A stretch of DNA of 64,000 nucleotides from Eutreptiella sp. 'Long Island Sound 2002' (GCA_964036045.1 OZ038395.1:11079298-11143297); one strand, 5' to 3'. Shown: positions 1 through 10,944, counted from the stretch's first letter. Translations and numbers: made by a program. Notes: generated from the sequence alone by a model not told the origin.

Positions 1-1968
1 ACAAATACACCTCCGAACAGTACGACTCCTCTGCTTCAGGCGAAAACACGATGGAGACGTCCTGACACTCCCCACTTCGCAGGCTGAAGGTCTTTGGTTT
101 TATCGTGAAAGGCGTGACGATGAGCTCACGCTCGTCATCCGGCAAAGGGCGCTGCGCATCGCTACTGAAGCAGAAAGAAGAGTCGCCGCCACTGTTCATT
201 ACCTTCAGGATTTGCTTTTTGGTGCCTTGCAAGATGCAGTAGCCGCACTCAATCACGTCCGGCAGTGATAACATTGGCGGCGGCCGAGTCGCTTGCAGCA
301 CGACCTCAAAACTGTTCCACTCGCTGCAGACTTGCAGCCGGTCCTCAAAGTTGGACAGCGAGTCGGGATTGAACCGCACCACATAACTGACGGCCATGCC
401 CGGGGCAATGAGTCCACTGGAGTTCTGCTCGGCGGTCCCGTTCTGCTGCCGCAGCACAATGCTGGCGCTGGTTTTCATTTGAGGGGATTCAAAGCTCTTC
501 AGGCAGACGAGGGGCTTGTGCAGCGAGACGGAGAAATGCGCAGTCGTCGGGGGGATGACGCGGCATCTTCGGGCGATCTGCGACACGTTGCGGATCTTGA
601 TCGTCTGCTCGTAGGTGCCGCCCGGCTTGTACCCCGTGAAATGCAGAGACGTGGGCTCCGCACAGAGGAGCACGGGGGTGTCCATCCCGGTGCCTTCGGT
701 GAGCTGGGATAGCCTGAGTGGGCACGCTGGTAGCGGCTGTACATACTTCAGCTGCACGACGCTTGTCGCTTCAGCGTTAGCCCGCAGCTTGGCTTGCAGC
801 GCAGGTTTGTATCCCGGGGGTGCGAATCGGGGATTCACTAAGTGATTGGCGATGGCATTCATCCGGGTCATGCTGGAGCGCTCTGCAGTGAGCAGCGCAG
901 CATCTTCCACATGGCGCTTCTCTTTCTTCTTCCCGCCTGACGCCGTTCTGTTGAAGGAGGAATTCAGACCAATGGACGACATCACGTTGACTTTCTTGGT
1001 ACTTGCGAAGGATTTGGATTGCCATTCGGATGGAGCGTCATCAGGATTGAATGGCTTGGCCTGCTCCAGCACCGAAGGAACTTTGTATGTGGAGCTGAAT
1101 TCAACGTCCTGCTGGCGTATAATGCGGGCAATATTGATGCATCCCGTCACCAACTTTTCGGCATGTTCCATCGCTGTTTCGGCATCAAAATGCTTGACCT
1201 CCTCCACGAGAAACAGTTGCTCTCGTCTTCTTTGCAAGTCTGCCAGCGACTCTTTGTTGCGCTCAATGAGGTTGGAGGTGTCCTCCTCTAGAAGCTTTAT
1301 TTCCTCGTCATAGCGGCCATCGGATTGGACAACGGGTTCCTCAGGCGGGGGCGGAGGAAACTCGGCCTCAACGGGGTCCGCAACTGCCGGAGTGGAAGCC
1401 CCACTTTTGGCCTTGCCATCTTTCGCTTTCGTGGCCTTTGGATCTGGTTTGGGGGCGGAGCCCGGTTTGCCAGGCTTCCCCTTGTCCTTACTAGCCTTCT
1501 TCTTCTTCTCTTCCTCCTCTTGTTGCGCACGCTCCTCCTCTTGTTGTTGCTCAAGCTCCTCTTGGTTGAGATCGGGCGTGGGTGTGGGCGGAGGCGACAC
1601 CTCTTGCCGATACAAGTCAGCAAAGAATCTCTGGTAGATGTTGCGATTGTTGCCAAGCAAAGGAGGGTCCTCGCGCTCCATCTTATCACGTGGTGGAAAG
1701 GTCGGAGCCTTTGGTACGCTGGTTACATGGGCCCGAGTGAAGGCATGCAATCGGTGCAGGAAAAAAAGGACACTCAGAATGACACAGGGTGGTAGGACAG
1801 GGGGCGTAGATGAACAAGCGTCGGATCAGGGACGAGTGGAGGCATCATATCCGCAGCTTGGTGTAGAAGGGGAGTGCGGGAGCGCGAAAACATTTCAGCG
1901 CAAACGTGGCCAACCCCAACAGGATCCGCAATCATGCCCAGTTGGTGAAAGACACCTGCTGCATCCAT
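1..1968 (-). CDS. DLEC1: DLEC1/CFAP81-like cilia and flagella protein, N-terminal part (3' end beyond the window)
   Basis: The minus strand is open from the ATG at 1681 to position 1 with no stop. Reading in order: an acidic Q/E/K-rich stretch, a proline-rich linker, a coiled-coil-like helix (about residues 130-190 from that ATG), then a segment with NPRFAPP, and an ASH/MSP-like immunoglobulin fold. Motifs DTPVLL, RVIPPTTAHFS, LIAPGM, VVRFNPDSL, LQATRPPPMLSLPDV and ECGYC match, in order, the N-terminal Ig region of animal DLEC1, an axonemal cilia and flagella protein. A first exon (ATG 1968 to 1784) joined across a 65-bp intron adds about 60 residues, including HLRPLSYHP, which lines up with the LRP segment of animal DLEC1. 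If that intron is not real, translation starts at 1681. The rest of the protein would lie left of position 1. Family call strong; exon 1 probable. Confidence 0.88.
1719..1783 (-). other. probable 65-bp intron of the DLEC1-like gene
   Basis: On the minus strand GTCATT follows the exon at 1784 and CCAG precedes 1718, with a seven-T pyrimidine tract inside. Removing it joins two open frames in phase and bypasses the TGA at 1776-1774. The GT choice could be shifted by two bases. Confidence 0.5.
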
Positions 1969-1998
1969 TTCACCAGACTGCCATTGAGGCACCGACAA

Positions 1999-2045
1999 GC
2001 TTTAAATAAGCAGTGGCGAAAGGCCATTTGACCAGTGACCAGTTC
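1999..2045. repeat. dispersed 50-bp motif, copy 1, beside the DLEC1 start
   Basis: The core GTGGCGAAAGGCCATTTGAC is shared with 12700-12745; about 36 of 40 bases match. This copy lies just upstream of the DLEC1 first exon. It holds AAATAA on the plus strand. It may be a regulatory or transposon-derived piece; its role is unknown. Confidence 0.55.
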
Positions 2046-2560
2046 GCTGTTCATTTTGCTTTAAATGTTTGCTTTCCCCCCTAGCTTTTTAACAAAGTGT
2101 TTACAAAAACGGACACTTTTCCTGTTTCTTGTCTCCCCTTGTCCTTGTTGGATCCTTCCATGGCAATTTCATGGGAAACAATTTCTTGCATGCCACAGGT
2201 GCTATTTATCTGTGTATATTTTCTGCGGGTATGGGTCTGGTGTCTATTTTTCCTTCATTCTAGACATCACTGTTCCTTTTTGGGAAAAGTATGATGGCAT
2301 GAAGTTCATTTCACAATGGTTTCTGTTGGTCGCTGTTTATTTCTGGGACATTTTCCAGAGAGCCTTGAATATTTTTTGGAGGCCGCTGTTCTTGATGTAA
2401 TGTCGTTGCACACTGCTGTTTGTTGTTGGGACATTTTCCAGAGAGCCCTGTAAATTTTCTTGCTGCCACTGTTCATGCTCTGATGATGAAATGCAATTGG
2501 AACTGCCACGCCTGAAGGCATCCTGGTGTGCTACCGGAGCACAAGAGTCAGCTTTCGGAC
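2046..2560. other. non-coding, AT-richer stretch
   Basis: No gene is recognised. The phrase GGGACATTTTCCAGAGAGCC occurs twice (about 2345 and 2427), so this is partly a local duplication. ORFs here are short and without familiar motifs. Confidence 0.4.
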
Positions 2561-2574
2561 TAAGCAGGGGCCAT

Positions 2575-2640
2575 GAAGAAGCGGATACTGAGCTCGCATA
2601 CACCCCCGTGACACAGGCATATGGGCATAGCCACGAATCT
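2575..2640 (+). repeat. dispersed repeat A, truncated copy
   Basis: Shares the phrase GCGGATACTGAGCTCGCATA and then CAGGCATATG with 11040-11110 and 34926-34990. It is cut short by a G run at 2642. Confidence 0.6.
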
Positions 2641-2873
2641 CGGGGGGGGGGGGGGGGCATGTGAGCCCCTGCCCGCCCAACGGCCATTGAGGTGGTGGTG
2701 CCCCTCCATCCACCCACCCCCTCCAACGACGAACAATGGGCCCTGGACACCAGTTGTACCCCCAATTGCGAGAGCAACGGTAAAAAGCACCGGACTTGAT
2801 GGAAGCAACACCAACCGTTGCTCTGACAAGGGAGTTGTTTGCGCCCACTGGACTCGGCCAGGGGGGGCCCTGA

Positions 2874-2903
2874 GACAGAGAGAGAGAGAGAGAGAGAGAG
2901 AAA
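2874..2903. repeat. (GA)n microsatellite
   Basis: Uninterrupted GA dinucleotides directly before a purine-rich tract. Confidence 0.95.
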
Positions 2904-2919
2904 AGAAAAGTGGTCCTGT

Positions 2920-3076
2920 ACACAGTTTTCCCAAAAAGACCGCGTGTAGCTCATATGTTCAACCATGGTTGGTGGCGGTTGGCGGTTGGCGGTTGGTGGC
3001 GATTGGCGGTTGGCGCTGGGCAACTGGCGGTTGGTGGCGGTTGGTGGCGGTTGGTGGTCCCTTGGGGCGGCCTCAT
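2920..3076 (+). repeat. repeat E with GGCGGTTGG minisatellite, copy 1
   Basis: Starts with GTAGCTCATATGTTCAACCA, continues with a degenerate 7- to 9-bp repeat of GGCGGTT/GGTGGCGGTT, and ends with GGTCCCTTGGGGCGG. The same head, array and tail recur at 14466-14722. Confidence 0.7.
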
Positions 3077-3850
3077 TTCACAGAAGAAACTCAATCTTCA
3101 TGGACAACCAGAAAAAGGCAGCGCCCTGGTCCCACGAGTTGCGGAAACAACACCTCTCGCCGCTCTGACCAGGGCGCGGTTGTTGCAAAGAAAAGGGGGT
3201 GGGTGGGTAATACATGGCAATCCACTCGCTATTGTGGAACACTCCCCTTGTCCAAGCCATGCCACAGTCCCAAACTCATATGGGCCGTTGCCCTACTGGT
3301 CCTTAGACATGGAGATTTTGTTTGTTTTTGGTTTTTTCCCTCCAACTCAAACTGTCCATCAAGTTCAACTTGAGCTCTCGGGCAACAGATCAAGGAGCAG
3401 GGCATATAGTACAACCGAGGGTTCCACATGCAGCATCATGCCAACGTGTCCCAGTTTCACCTATTGGACCGACTCTGTTCACTACCGGCATGACCTACTC
3501 TTTGCATATGCACTCATGAGGTGCCACGCCTTACGGCTCTGATTTCCAGATTGCTCCCCTGGGTGTTGTAGCTGTTGACCGTTTGCCTGGTTCGGCTGTC
3601 TTTCCACGTACCTGTAGCCCTGCTCTTCTGTCGCCGTTTTGTGTCCTGCTACTCACCGACGTCGCACAACAGTCCTCATCCTAGTCATTGTGGGCGCAGG
3701 TGCGCGGTGCGCGCTTGGTGCGTGCTGCTGCCCCATCACACACCCATGCTGAGCGCCAAAAAGCGAACCCCAGCTTCCTCCCAATCATGGTCCAATAGGG
3801 CACCCGACCATGCGTTCCACTGCATCCAAATGATCCTCTGCCCACAATCA
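3077..3850. other. no recognisable gene
   Basis: Unique-looking, moderately AT-rich sequence with only short overlapping ORFs and no known motif. Confidence 0.4.
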
Positions 3851-3930
3851 TTATCGGGGATCAAGGGATTTGAACTGACGACTACACGGGGCACGGGGCT
3901 CTAGACGACTACCACTCCGTCAGTCTGCTA
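3851..3930 (-). repeat. tRNA-like (possibly SINE-derived) segment
   Basis: On the minus strand GACTGACGGAGTGGTAGTC forms a D-arm-like hairpin with an A-box-like loop. About 55 nt later AGTTCAAATCC fits a B box. The anticodon and T stems do not pair well and the acceptor ends do not match, so this is a degenerate tRNA or tRNA-derived repeat, not a working tRNA. Confidence 0.25.
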
Positions 3931-4291
3931 GTGTACTGAGATTGTGGGTCTTGTACCCTCTGGCCATTCGCGTCGCTTGCCTTTCCGACCACGCACATGT
4001 TTCCCTGTTCTTCCGTGGCCATTTTTTGTCTTGCTCCAGTGCACCCATGTGCTTTGTCTCCATGGGGCGTCTCTGTTCCATACCACGCACCGCCTCGCCA
4101 TGTAGAATGGCTACGGCCAACTCGTGTTCTGCCAGCAGCTTGCTGACACATTGCTGCACCTCTGTCTTCACTCGACGGTACGTGCTTTCCAGCACTCGCT
4201 TCTGTGTGTGCCACCGTATTCTGTGCGCCCCTGTTTCCCATTCGTCCCACCCACTGTGGCGCCATTGGGTTGTTTGTATTGCACCTGCTCA
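3920..4291 (-). pseudogene. unassigned coding-like tract without an ATG start
   Basis: A stop-free frame of about 120 codons ends at a TGA that overlaps the tRNA-like A box. It reads as ordinary protein rather than low complexity: a charged helix around TYRRVKTEVQQCVSKLLAEH, then a Lys/Arg-rich tail ending HNLSTLAD. No ATG lies near the start and a TGA precedes it, so it may be an exon or a decayed mobile-element fragment. The helix faintly resembles the C-terminal helix of FtsH-type proteases, but not enough to name it. Confidence 0.3.
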
Positions 4292-5686
4292 GGTGTGCCT
4301 TCTCTTTTTTGTGACGCGGTGGTTTTGAGCCTCCTTTGCAGTTACCAAACATTGAGAAGCCAAAGCATTCGTTGGGACTGCACCGCCTCCACGCCGATGG
4401 CACATTTTATTTGGGATCAAATAGGCTTCACAAGTTCAGTGCCGACACCCTGAATGGGAAGTGCACGAATAAAGAACAGGCTTTGGCAAGGGCAGCCGGG
4501 GTAGCCATACGGTGTTCAGCTTGTGACTGGCCCCCCATGGTGCCCCCAAGGGGGTACACGGTCAGTGTAAAGGAATTGACCACTCGTTGGGGTCCCAGTG
4601 TGCCTTATGGCGTTTTGGGAGTGGTTGTAGTGGGTTGTCCCACAAGGTGGGGTCCCACTCCTCCCTGGGTCGCTTGCATATGTGTAGTGTTGTAGTGTTT
4701 TTCGTATTGGTCTGGTGTGTTGGTAGTATGTCAGTGTCCGTTGGTTGAGGTATTGATGCCGCTTGGACGGGGTATGGGGGGTGCAGCAGGGGAAAGGGCA
4801 GGGGAAATCAGTTTTGTGGATGTGATTGGCATATGTGTCCCCCCATTCTCAACCGTGAAATCTGCAGGGGGCTCCCAACCACATCTGGTATGGGACAACG
4901 TAACACAGGGCCAAAGGGGGGCGAGGTGTCCATTAAGGCTCCCTTTTGCCAGCCCCCGCATTGGACATTCTTCACGCCACGGCCTCAAACCGCAATGCAC
5001 AAGGGTAATTGCAGCAAGTTTGCAAGACATCGGAGCATATCTTGACTCAGCTCTGAACAATGCGCATCCCAACAAATCTCTCTTCGGATGAGAATGTGCT
5101 TGTGTGACGCCCAAGAGACTGTTGAATAACACAATATCGCTCGCTAACACACACCATCCCCCGGTAGCTCCGTTCGCACTGCAGCAATAGTTAGCCTCGC
5201 TGATACACAGCTCCTCCGCCTGCCTGCCCAACAAAATCAAACACGTGCTGCGGAAATGCGGTGTTGTTGGGCTACTTCCATCGATCAGCCAAATCAAAGG
5301 GAACCAAATCCCCAGCGCCCCAAGGGCAACAGAGGGTCTGGCCCACACTCAACAGCCCACACAACCCCAAGAACAAGGATGCGGAAGGGGCTCTTTGGCG
5401 TGCGGCAATGCAGTGGGGAATGCGGTGAGGCTACTAGCGTTAGACCACGCACCCGAAGACCCTCAGCCGACCCGGGCGTTGTGGACACATGCCGCCGAGG
5501 GACAAGGCCAAGCTCCCTGTTGGAGGACAAGATGTTGCACGTCGTCACCGGACAAAGAGGCAAACGGTGGTGTTACTCCTGTGAGTCCTGCCCTCCAGCC
5601 ACCATCTGCAGCCACGCACTGCAGTGTCCAGAGGTTGCTGTGCACTGTGTTTCAATTTCTTCGCTCGACATGTTACGATGGACATA
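4292..5686. other. intergenic region, no clear gene
   Basis: A short plus-strand coding-like piece (about 4336-4540, containing LHRLHADGTFYLG) is the only protein-like text. TGGGGTCCCA-type words repeat at 4587-4670. The rest is unassigned. Confidence 0.35.
5097..5190 (+). repeat. dispersed repeat Q, copy 1
   Basis: Begins TGTGTGACGCCCA and ends CCGTTCGCACTGCAGCAAT. The same ordered words, with changes between, occur at 10766-10858 just upstream of the mTERF gene. Confidence 0.5.
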
Positions 5687-6201
5687 CCCCCCTCCCCTTG
5701 CGCAAGCACGGCCAAGGTCAGAAAAACAACGGTCACACGGGGTCCCCGTGCTTAGACAAGCCCGTGCTTGCGCGCGACGCGCAACACAAAGAGACACTGC
5801 AGACAGAAAACCTGCGAATTGGGAAGCGGACGCGATCAAAAGGTGCATGATGCTCAAGCTCATGCCCATTCCTCATGTACTTCAAATGAATTAAGTCATC
5901 TCCGCGCGACGGCAGGTGCATGCTCACCAGTGGATCGGATGTATGTGATAGCAACAGCAATAGCAGCATTTTTCATGGCTAAAAACCACAGCAAAACAAT
6001 TACCATTGGGTTGCAGTACCGAGCAAGAGGAACCATCACAAACATGACCCAGCCCTTCTTTCCCGGTACAATCAGCGCACAATCACGAAACAATGAATTT
6101 CTGACCATAAAAACCGTGGTCAGAAAAACCCATCAAAACAATGGTCACACGGGGTCTTCGTGCTTAGACAAGGCCGTGCTTGCGCAATCGGGGGGGGAGG
6201 G
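5687..6201. mobile_element. TIR element O, 515 bp, flanked by TA
   Basis: Both ends carry TTGCGCAAGCACGGCC in opposite orientation, capped by C-rich (left) and G-rich (right) runs, with TA immediately outside on each side. Inside, a 40-bp block with CACGGGGTCCCCGTG occurs once near the left end (5741) and again near the right end (6143, partly mutated). A hairpin TTTCTGACCAT/GTGGTCAGAAA lies at about 6098-6125. No transposase is encoded, so it looks non-autonomous. TA duplication would suit a Tc1/mariner-like mechanism, which is inference. Confidence 0.65.
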
Positions 6202-7183
6202 TATGAGACGCACAGCCCTGGGCAACACGGTTTCCAGATCCTCACATGCATTCACCCGACCGCACGTCCCTGTCTGCGTTGATTGCGCATTACATCTGCA
6301 CATTTGCAAGTTTCGGGGGGTTTCCCGTAACCTTTCCAAGGGCAGCAGGTGGTAGCACCTCCTGAAGCAGCACACGGGCTGGAGGTTGTGCGAGGCATTG
6401 TAGTTCGTGGTCAAGACATGTGTTCTTGTGTTTTGCTCATCATTGTGCCACAGATGTGTTATTGGGCTGTAGGATGTCTTGCCCCTCTCTGATCACTGCA
6501 ATCACATGTGACGTGCTACATCGCTTTCGGCAATCAGCAGATAAGCCACATTTCGAGGCTTCAGTGGTTTATTCTTCCTCCTCATCGTTGTCCCACTCAC
6601 GCGGAGGGAATGCCACCAGACGTTGGCGGGCGAACGCATGACCTTGTGCAATGGTGCGCATTGGAGAGCATTTTTGGGAGAGCCCCATCACAATCCCCAT
6701 CGGTGTTGTGGTGGTTTGTTTTCGTTACGGTCGATTGTGGCTGCAACACACCACTCTTGAGGCTGGCAGTGGCAGGACTTTCCGCCATTGGTAGCGGCGT
6801 TGTGTTGTCTCGCATGTCATTCCTCACAGTACTCCATGACCTATCAACACCATCCCGATCGTAAGCCGGGTTGCATTGGAAGTCAGGGAGGTACCCTCAC
6901 TCCACTTTCCGTGGCCCGAGCCAATGCCCCGGCCGCTCTCTCCTGTTCCCCGAACGCCTCACACCAACGGCATGTGTACCCATCAGTAACGGCCTCAAAC
7001 CGCGCCAACCTCCTTTTCCTCATCTCCCCTAACACATCGCTTTCGTCCCCTCCCCTTACGATGCATCCCGTGTCCTGATACGCCCGCTCATCACTGTGCC
7101 ACTGCACATCATTCAGATGCGAAATCCAGTTTGCCTGCAGCTCCAATTGGAGAGGCAGAACCTAGGTTATCAAAGCGCAAATC
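6202..7183. other. spacer downstream of the mTERF gene
   Basis: No gene or clear repeat family was recognised. ORFs are short and overlap on both strands. Confidence 0.4.
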
Positions 7184-10100
7184 TTAGTCTGACGTACCTG
7201 TCTCTGAAGGAATGCCAAACTCTTTGCACCTCCAAGTCGCATATTTCTCAAAGCTTGTTCCTGCAACAACTCTGGCAAAATTGTCATCCGATGATGCCAG
7301 CAAGTAGCCAAGACTACGGCCTGTGTTGTGGCCCAGGTGTTGTAGATACATGTATCGCGGCTTGATGCGCTTATTTAAACTGAGGCCGAAGAAGACCGGA
7401 AAAACATCAATCTCCGAGACGGATCGTCCCATTCCCTGCGTCAGAAACTCAACCTTTGGGGCAATATTCTTTTCAATACTGAGCCCAAACACCTGTGGAA
7501 GCCGATTCACTACTTTGCCCACATCCACACCCAGCTCATCAAGATATGCAACCGTCCCCTTCATGTTCTCCATACTATACCCAAACACCTGCGGACGCCC
7601 ATTCACTACTTTGCCCACATCCACACCCAGCTCATCAAGATATGCCACCGTCCCCTTCATGTTCTCCATACTAAACGAAAACACCGGTGGAAACCGATTC
7701 ACTACTTTGCCCACATCCACACCCAGCTCATCAAGATATGCCACCGTCCCCTTCATGTTCTCCATACTATACCCAAACACCGGTGGATGCCGATTCACTA
7801 CTTTGCCCACATCCACACCCAGCTCATCAAGATATGCCACCGTCCCCTTCATGTTGTCCATACTATACCCAAACACCTGTGGAAGCCGATTCACTGCTTT
7901 GCCCACATCCACACCCAGCTCATCAAGATATGCCACCGTCCCCTTCATGTTCTCCATACTATACCCAAACACCGGTGGATGCCGATTCACTACTTTGCCC
8001 ACATCCACACCCAGCTCATCAAGATATGCCACCGTCCCCTTCATGTTCTCCATACTATACCCAAACACCGGTGGATGCCGATTCACTACTTTGCCCACAT
8101 CCACACCCAGCTCATCAAGATATGCCACCGTCCCCTTCATGTTCTCCATACTGAGCCCAAACACCTGTGGAAGCCGATTCACTACTTTGCCCACATCCAC
8201 ACCCAGCTCATCAAGATATGCCACCGTCCCCTTCATGTTGTCCATACTATACCCAAACACCTGTGGAAGCCGATTCACTGCTTTGCCCACATCCACACCC
8301 AGCTCATCAAGATATGCCACCGTCCCCTTCATGTTCTCCATACTGAGCCCAAACACCGGTGGATGCCGATTCACTACTTTGCCCACATCCACACCCAGCT
8401 CATCAAGATATGCCACCGTCCCCTTCATGTTCTCCATACTATACCCAAACACGTGTGGAAACCGATTCACTACTTTGCCCACATCCACACCCAGCTCATC
8501 AAGATATGCCACCGTCCCCTTCATTTTCTCCATACTATACCCAAACACCGGTGGATGCCGATTCACTACTTTGCCCACATCCACACCCAGCTCATCAAGA
8601 TATGCCACCGTCCCCTTCATGTTGTCCATACTATACCCAAACACCTGTGGAAGCCGATTCACTGCTTTGCCCACATCCACACCCAGCTCATCAAGATATG
8701 CCACCGTCCCCTTCATGTTCTCCATACTATACCCAAACACCGGTGGATGCCGATTCACTACTTTGCCCACATCCACACCCAGCTCATCAAGATATGCCAC
8801 CGTCCCCTTCATGTTCTCCATACTATACCCAAACACCGGTGGATGCCGATTCACTACTTTGCCCACATCCACACCCAGCTCATCAAGATATGCCACCGTC
8901 CCCTTCATGTTGTCCATACTGAGCCCAAACACCTGTGGAAGCCGATTCACTACTTTGCCCACATCCACACCCAGCTCATCAAGATATGCCACCGTCCCCT
9001 TCATGTTGTCCATACTATACCCAAACACCTGTGGAAGCCGATTCACTGCTTTGCCCACATCCACACCCAGCTCATCAAGATATGCCACCGTCCCCTTCAT
9101 GTTCTCCATACTATACCCAAACACCGGTGGATGCCGATTCACTACTTTGCCCACATCCACACCCAGCTCATCAAGATATGCCACCGTCCCCTTCATGTTC
9201 TCCATACTATACCCAAACACGTGTGGAAACCGATTCACTACTTTGCCCACATCCACACCCAGCTCATCAAGATATGCCACCGTCCCCTTCATTTTCTCCA
9301 TACTATACCCAAACACCGGTGGATGCCGATTCACTACTTTGCCCACATCCACACCCAGCTCCTGCAGATATGCGACTGTCCGCTTCACGGTTTCCACACT
9401 ATACGAAAACATGGCCGGATGCTGGTTCACCACTTCAGGCACGTTCAAATCCAGGTACTGCAGATATGCAACTGTCCGGTCCATGCTCTCTCTGTCATAG
9501 GACAACACAGTCGGGTGCCCGGTTACCACAATGGCCACATCTACACCCAGCCCCCGTAAATATGCCTCTGTGCTCTGCAATGGTGAAATACTAAAACCAA
9601 ACACTTCTGGCAAAATGTTCACAACTCTTCGGGTATCAACTCCCAGCCCCTGCAAATACGCAACGGTCGCGCTCATACCCTCCAGAGGAAGCAGCAGCAC
9701 TTCTGGATACCTCTGCACGACGGTGCGGCATTGCACACGCAGCTCCCGCAAATAGGTAATGACCGCGCGAGAGTCCTCCTCCGCCATGCGGAGTACCTGC
9801 GGCACGCTGTTCACCACTGCTTCCATGTCTATGCCAAGGGGAGATAACACACCGTAGAAGATGTTGTCAAACATTGACATGGCATCACATCCCAAAAGCC
9901 CCGGATCCAGCCCTATCACTCTTGCGATATCCACACCTTCCTTATCCAGAAAGCTAACAACAGCTTTCACGTTCTCCATACTGTACCCCAGCACTGCTGG
10001 GTGCTGATTCACCACCGATACCACATCCACTCGCCAGTCCTGCAGGTACATCACTTTTTCCTTCACGTTTTGCAAACCCAGAACTTGCGGCTGCCGTTGC

Positions 10101-10636
10101 AGAACCTGTTGTGTGTCCACACCCAGGTCCTGCAGGTACCCAACCGTCCACTGCAGGGCCTCTATAGAATACAAAAACACCGCCGGATGGCAATTCAATA
10201 CCTTGCGGACATCCACGCCCAGCTCATCAAGATATGCAACGCACCGCTGCATGTGCTCCCTGCTAACCCCAAGCACCTGCGGCTGCTCATCCACCACTGC
10301 ACGTATGTCCAGACCAAAATCTTGCAAATACATCGCAACATCCTTCACCTGCTCTAACCTCAAACACAACAGCGAGGGCACCGCGTTTATTACTTTTGAC
10401 AAGTCAACCCTCAACTCCTGCAAGAATCCAATAACCGCTTGCATTTCATGGATGTCAGAATGCAACACCGTTGGACGCAGTTGTACGATGGCCCGCACAT
10501 CAGCCCCAAGCTCTTGCAGGTACTCGGCAATCGCTTTCACATTCTTCACGGAGCAGTCCTGCATGGAGGGATACTTCTCGATAAGGGCCTGAAGATTGGT
10601 ACCAACATAGTACTCCACGGCCTCCTCAATGCCCAT
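7184..10636 (-). CDS. mTERF-domain helical-repeat protein with an expanded repeat array
   Basis: One uninterrupted frame of about 1150 codons. Nearly the whole protein is a tandem of 32-residue mTERF motifs of the form V..YL.ELGVDV..VV...P.VFG(Y/L)S, the helix-turn-helix pattern with the conserved proline seen in mitochondrial transcription termination factors. These bind nucleic acid in mitochondria or plastids and act in termination, splicing or ribosome assembly. The N-terminal third (to about residue 440) has diverged repeats. The middle has 19 nearly identical units carrying KGTVAYLDELGVDVGK. The C-terminal 60 residues hold a diverged motif ending near KYATWRCKEFGIP. The first in-frame ATG is at 10636 and a TAG lies upstream, so a targeting peptide, if any, must come from an unseen upstream exon. 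More than 30 repeats is far above usual mTERF proteins (roughly 6-12). Confidence 0.88.
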   Translation of the reverse strand: MGIEEAVEYYVGTNLQALIEKYPSMQDCSVKNVKAIAEYLQELGADVRAIVQLRPTVLHSDIHEMQAVIGFLQELRVDLSKVINAVPSLLCLRLEQVKDVAMYLQDFGLDIRAVVDEQPQVLGVSREHMQRCVAYLDELGVDVRKVLNCHPAVFLYSIEALQWTVGYLQDLGVDTQQVLQRQPQVLGLQNVKEKVMYLQDWRVDVVSVVNQHPAVLGYSMENVKAVVSFLDKEGVDIARVIGLDPGLLGCDAMSMFDNIFYGVLSPLGIDMEAVVNSVPQVLRMAEEDSRAVITYLRELRVQCRTVVQRYPEVLLLPLEGMSATVAYLQGLGVDTRRVVNILPEVFGFSISPLQSTEAYLRGLGVDVAIVVTGHPTVLSYDRESMDRTVAYLQYLDLNVPEVVNQHPAMFSYSVETVKRTVAYLQELGVDVGKVVNRHPPVFGYSMEKMKGTVAYLDELGVDVGKVVNRFPHVFGYSMENMKGTVAYLDELGVDVGKVVNRHPPVFGYSMENMKGTVAYLDELGVDVGKAVNRLPQVFGYSMDNMKGTVAYLDELGVDVGKVVNRLPQVFGLSMDNMKGTVAYLDELGVDVGKVVNRHPPVFGYSMENMKGTVAYLDELGVDVGKVVNRHPPVFGYSMENMKGTVAYLDELGVDVGKAVNRLPQVFGYSMDNMKGTVAYLDELGVDVGKVVNRHPPVFGYSMEKMKGTVAYLDELGVDVGKVVNRFPHVFGYSMENMKGTVAYLDELGVDVGKVVNRHPPVFGLSMENMKGTVAYLDELGVDVGKAVNRLPQVFGYSMDNMKGTVAYLDELGVDVGKVVNRLPQVFGLSMENMKGTVAYLDELGVDVGKVVNRHPPVFGYSMENMKGTVAYLDELGVDVGKVVNRHPPVFGYSMENMKGTVAYLDELGVDVGKAVNRLPQVFGYSMDNMKGTVAYLDELGVDVGKVVNRHPPVFGYSMENMKGTVAYLDELGVDVGKVVNRFPPVFSFSMENMKGTVAYLDELGVDVGKVVNGRPQVFGYSMENMKGTVAYLDELGVDVGKVVNRLPQVFGLSIEKNIAPKVEFLTQGMGRSVSEIDVFPVFFGLSLNKRIKPRYMYLQHLGHNTGRSLGYLLASSDDNFARVVAGTSFEKYATWRCKEFGIPSETGTSD
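7480..9303 (-). repeat. 19 x 96-bp tandem array inside the mTERF gene, with 8-unit higher-order duplication
   Basis: Unit length 96 bp equals 32 codons, so copy changes keep the frame. Variant positions (MEK/MEN/MDN at the start, and RFPH, RHPP, AVNRLPQ, RLPQ at the end) run through units 1-8 in almost the same order as units 9-16. This implies duplication of a 768-bp block, followed by three further units. Confidence 0.9.
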
Positions 10637-10765
10637 ACCTACAGTTTGGAGGCAATTCAGGATTGTATGCACCGCAGAAGGCCAACGACTGTGGGGGCCC
10701 TAAACCTTAGGCTCACAAAGCCTCGCACGGAACATGCACAAGAAGACGAAATGCTGTTGTGAATT

Positions 10766-10858
10766 GTGTGTGACGCCCAGTTGTATGCAAGCAACCGAAT
10801 AGCGTTCGCTGTCGTGCATCACCTCTCTATGGCTCTGTTCGCACTGCAGCAATGTTTG
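10766..10858 (+). repeat. dispersed repeat Q, copy 2
   Basis: Matches 5097-5190 at both ends (TGTGTGACGCCCA and TGTTCGCACTGCAGCAAT). It sits 130 bp upstream of the mTERF start, where a promoter could lie. Confidence 0.5.
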
Positions 10859-10944
10859 CATTCACCGCCCCGAGCAACTGTGTGCTGGGCGCCCCGAAAT
10901 GGGGTACCCAGCGGGAGGGGGGGGGGGCAAATAAAAAAACTCAT

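Noticed and set aside
7323-9594. Long plus-strand frames opposite the mTERF gene
   Set aside because: The 96-bp unit keeps antisense frames open; the minus frame has the mTERF signature and continues into diverged repeats on both sides.
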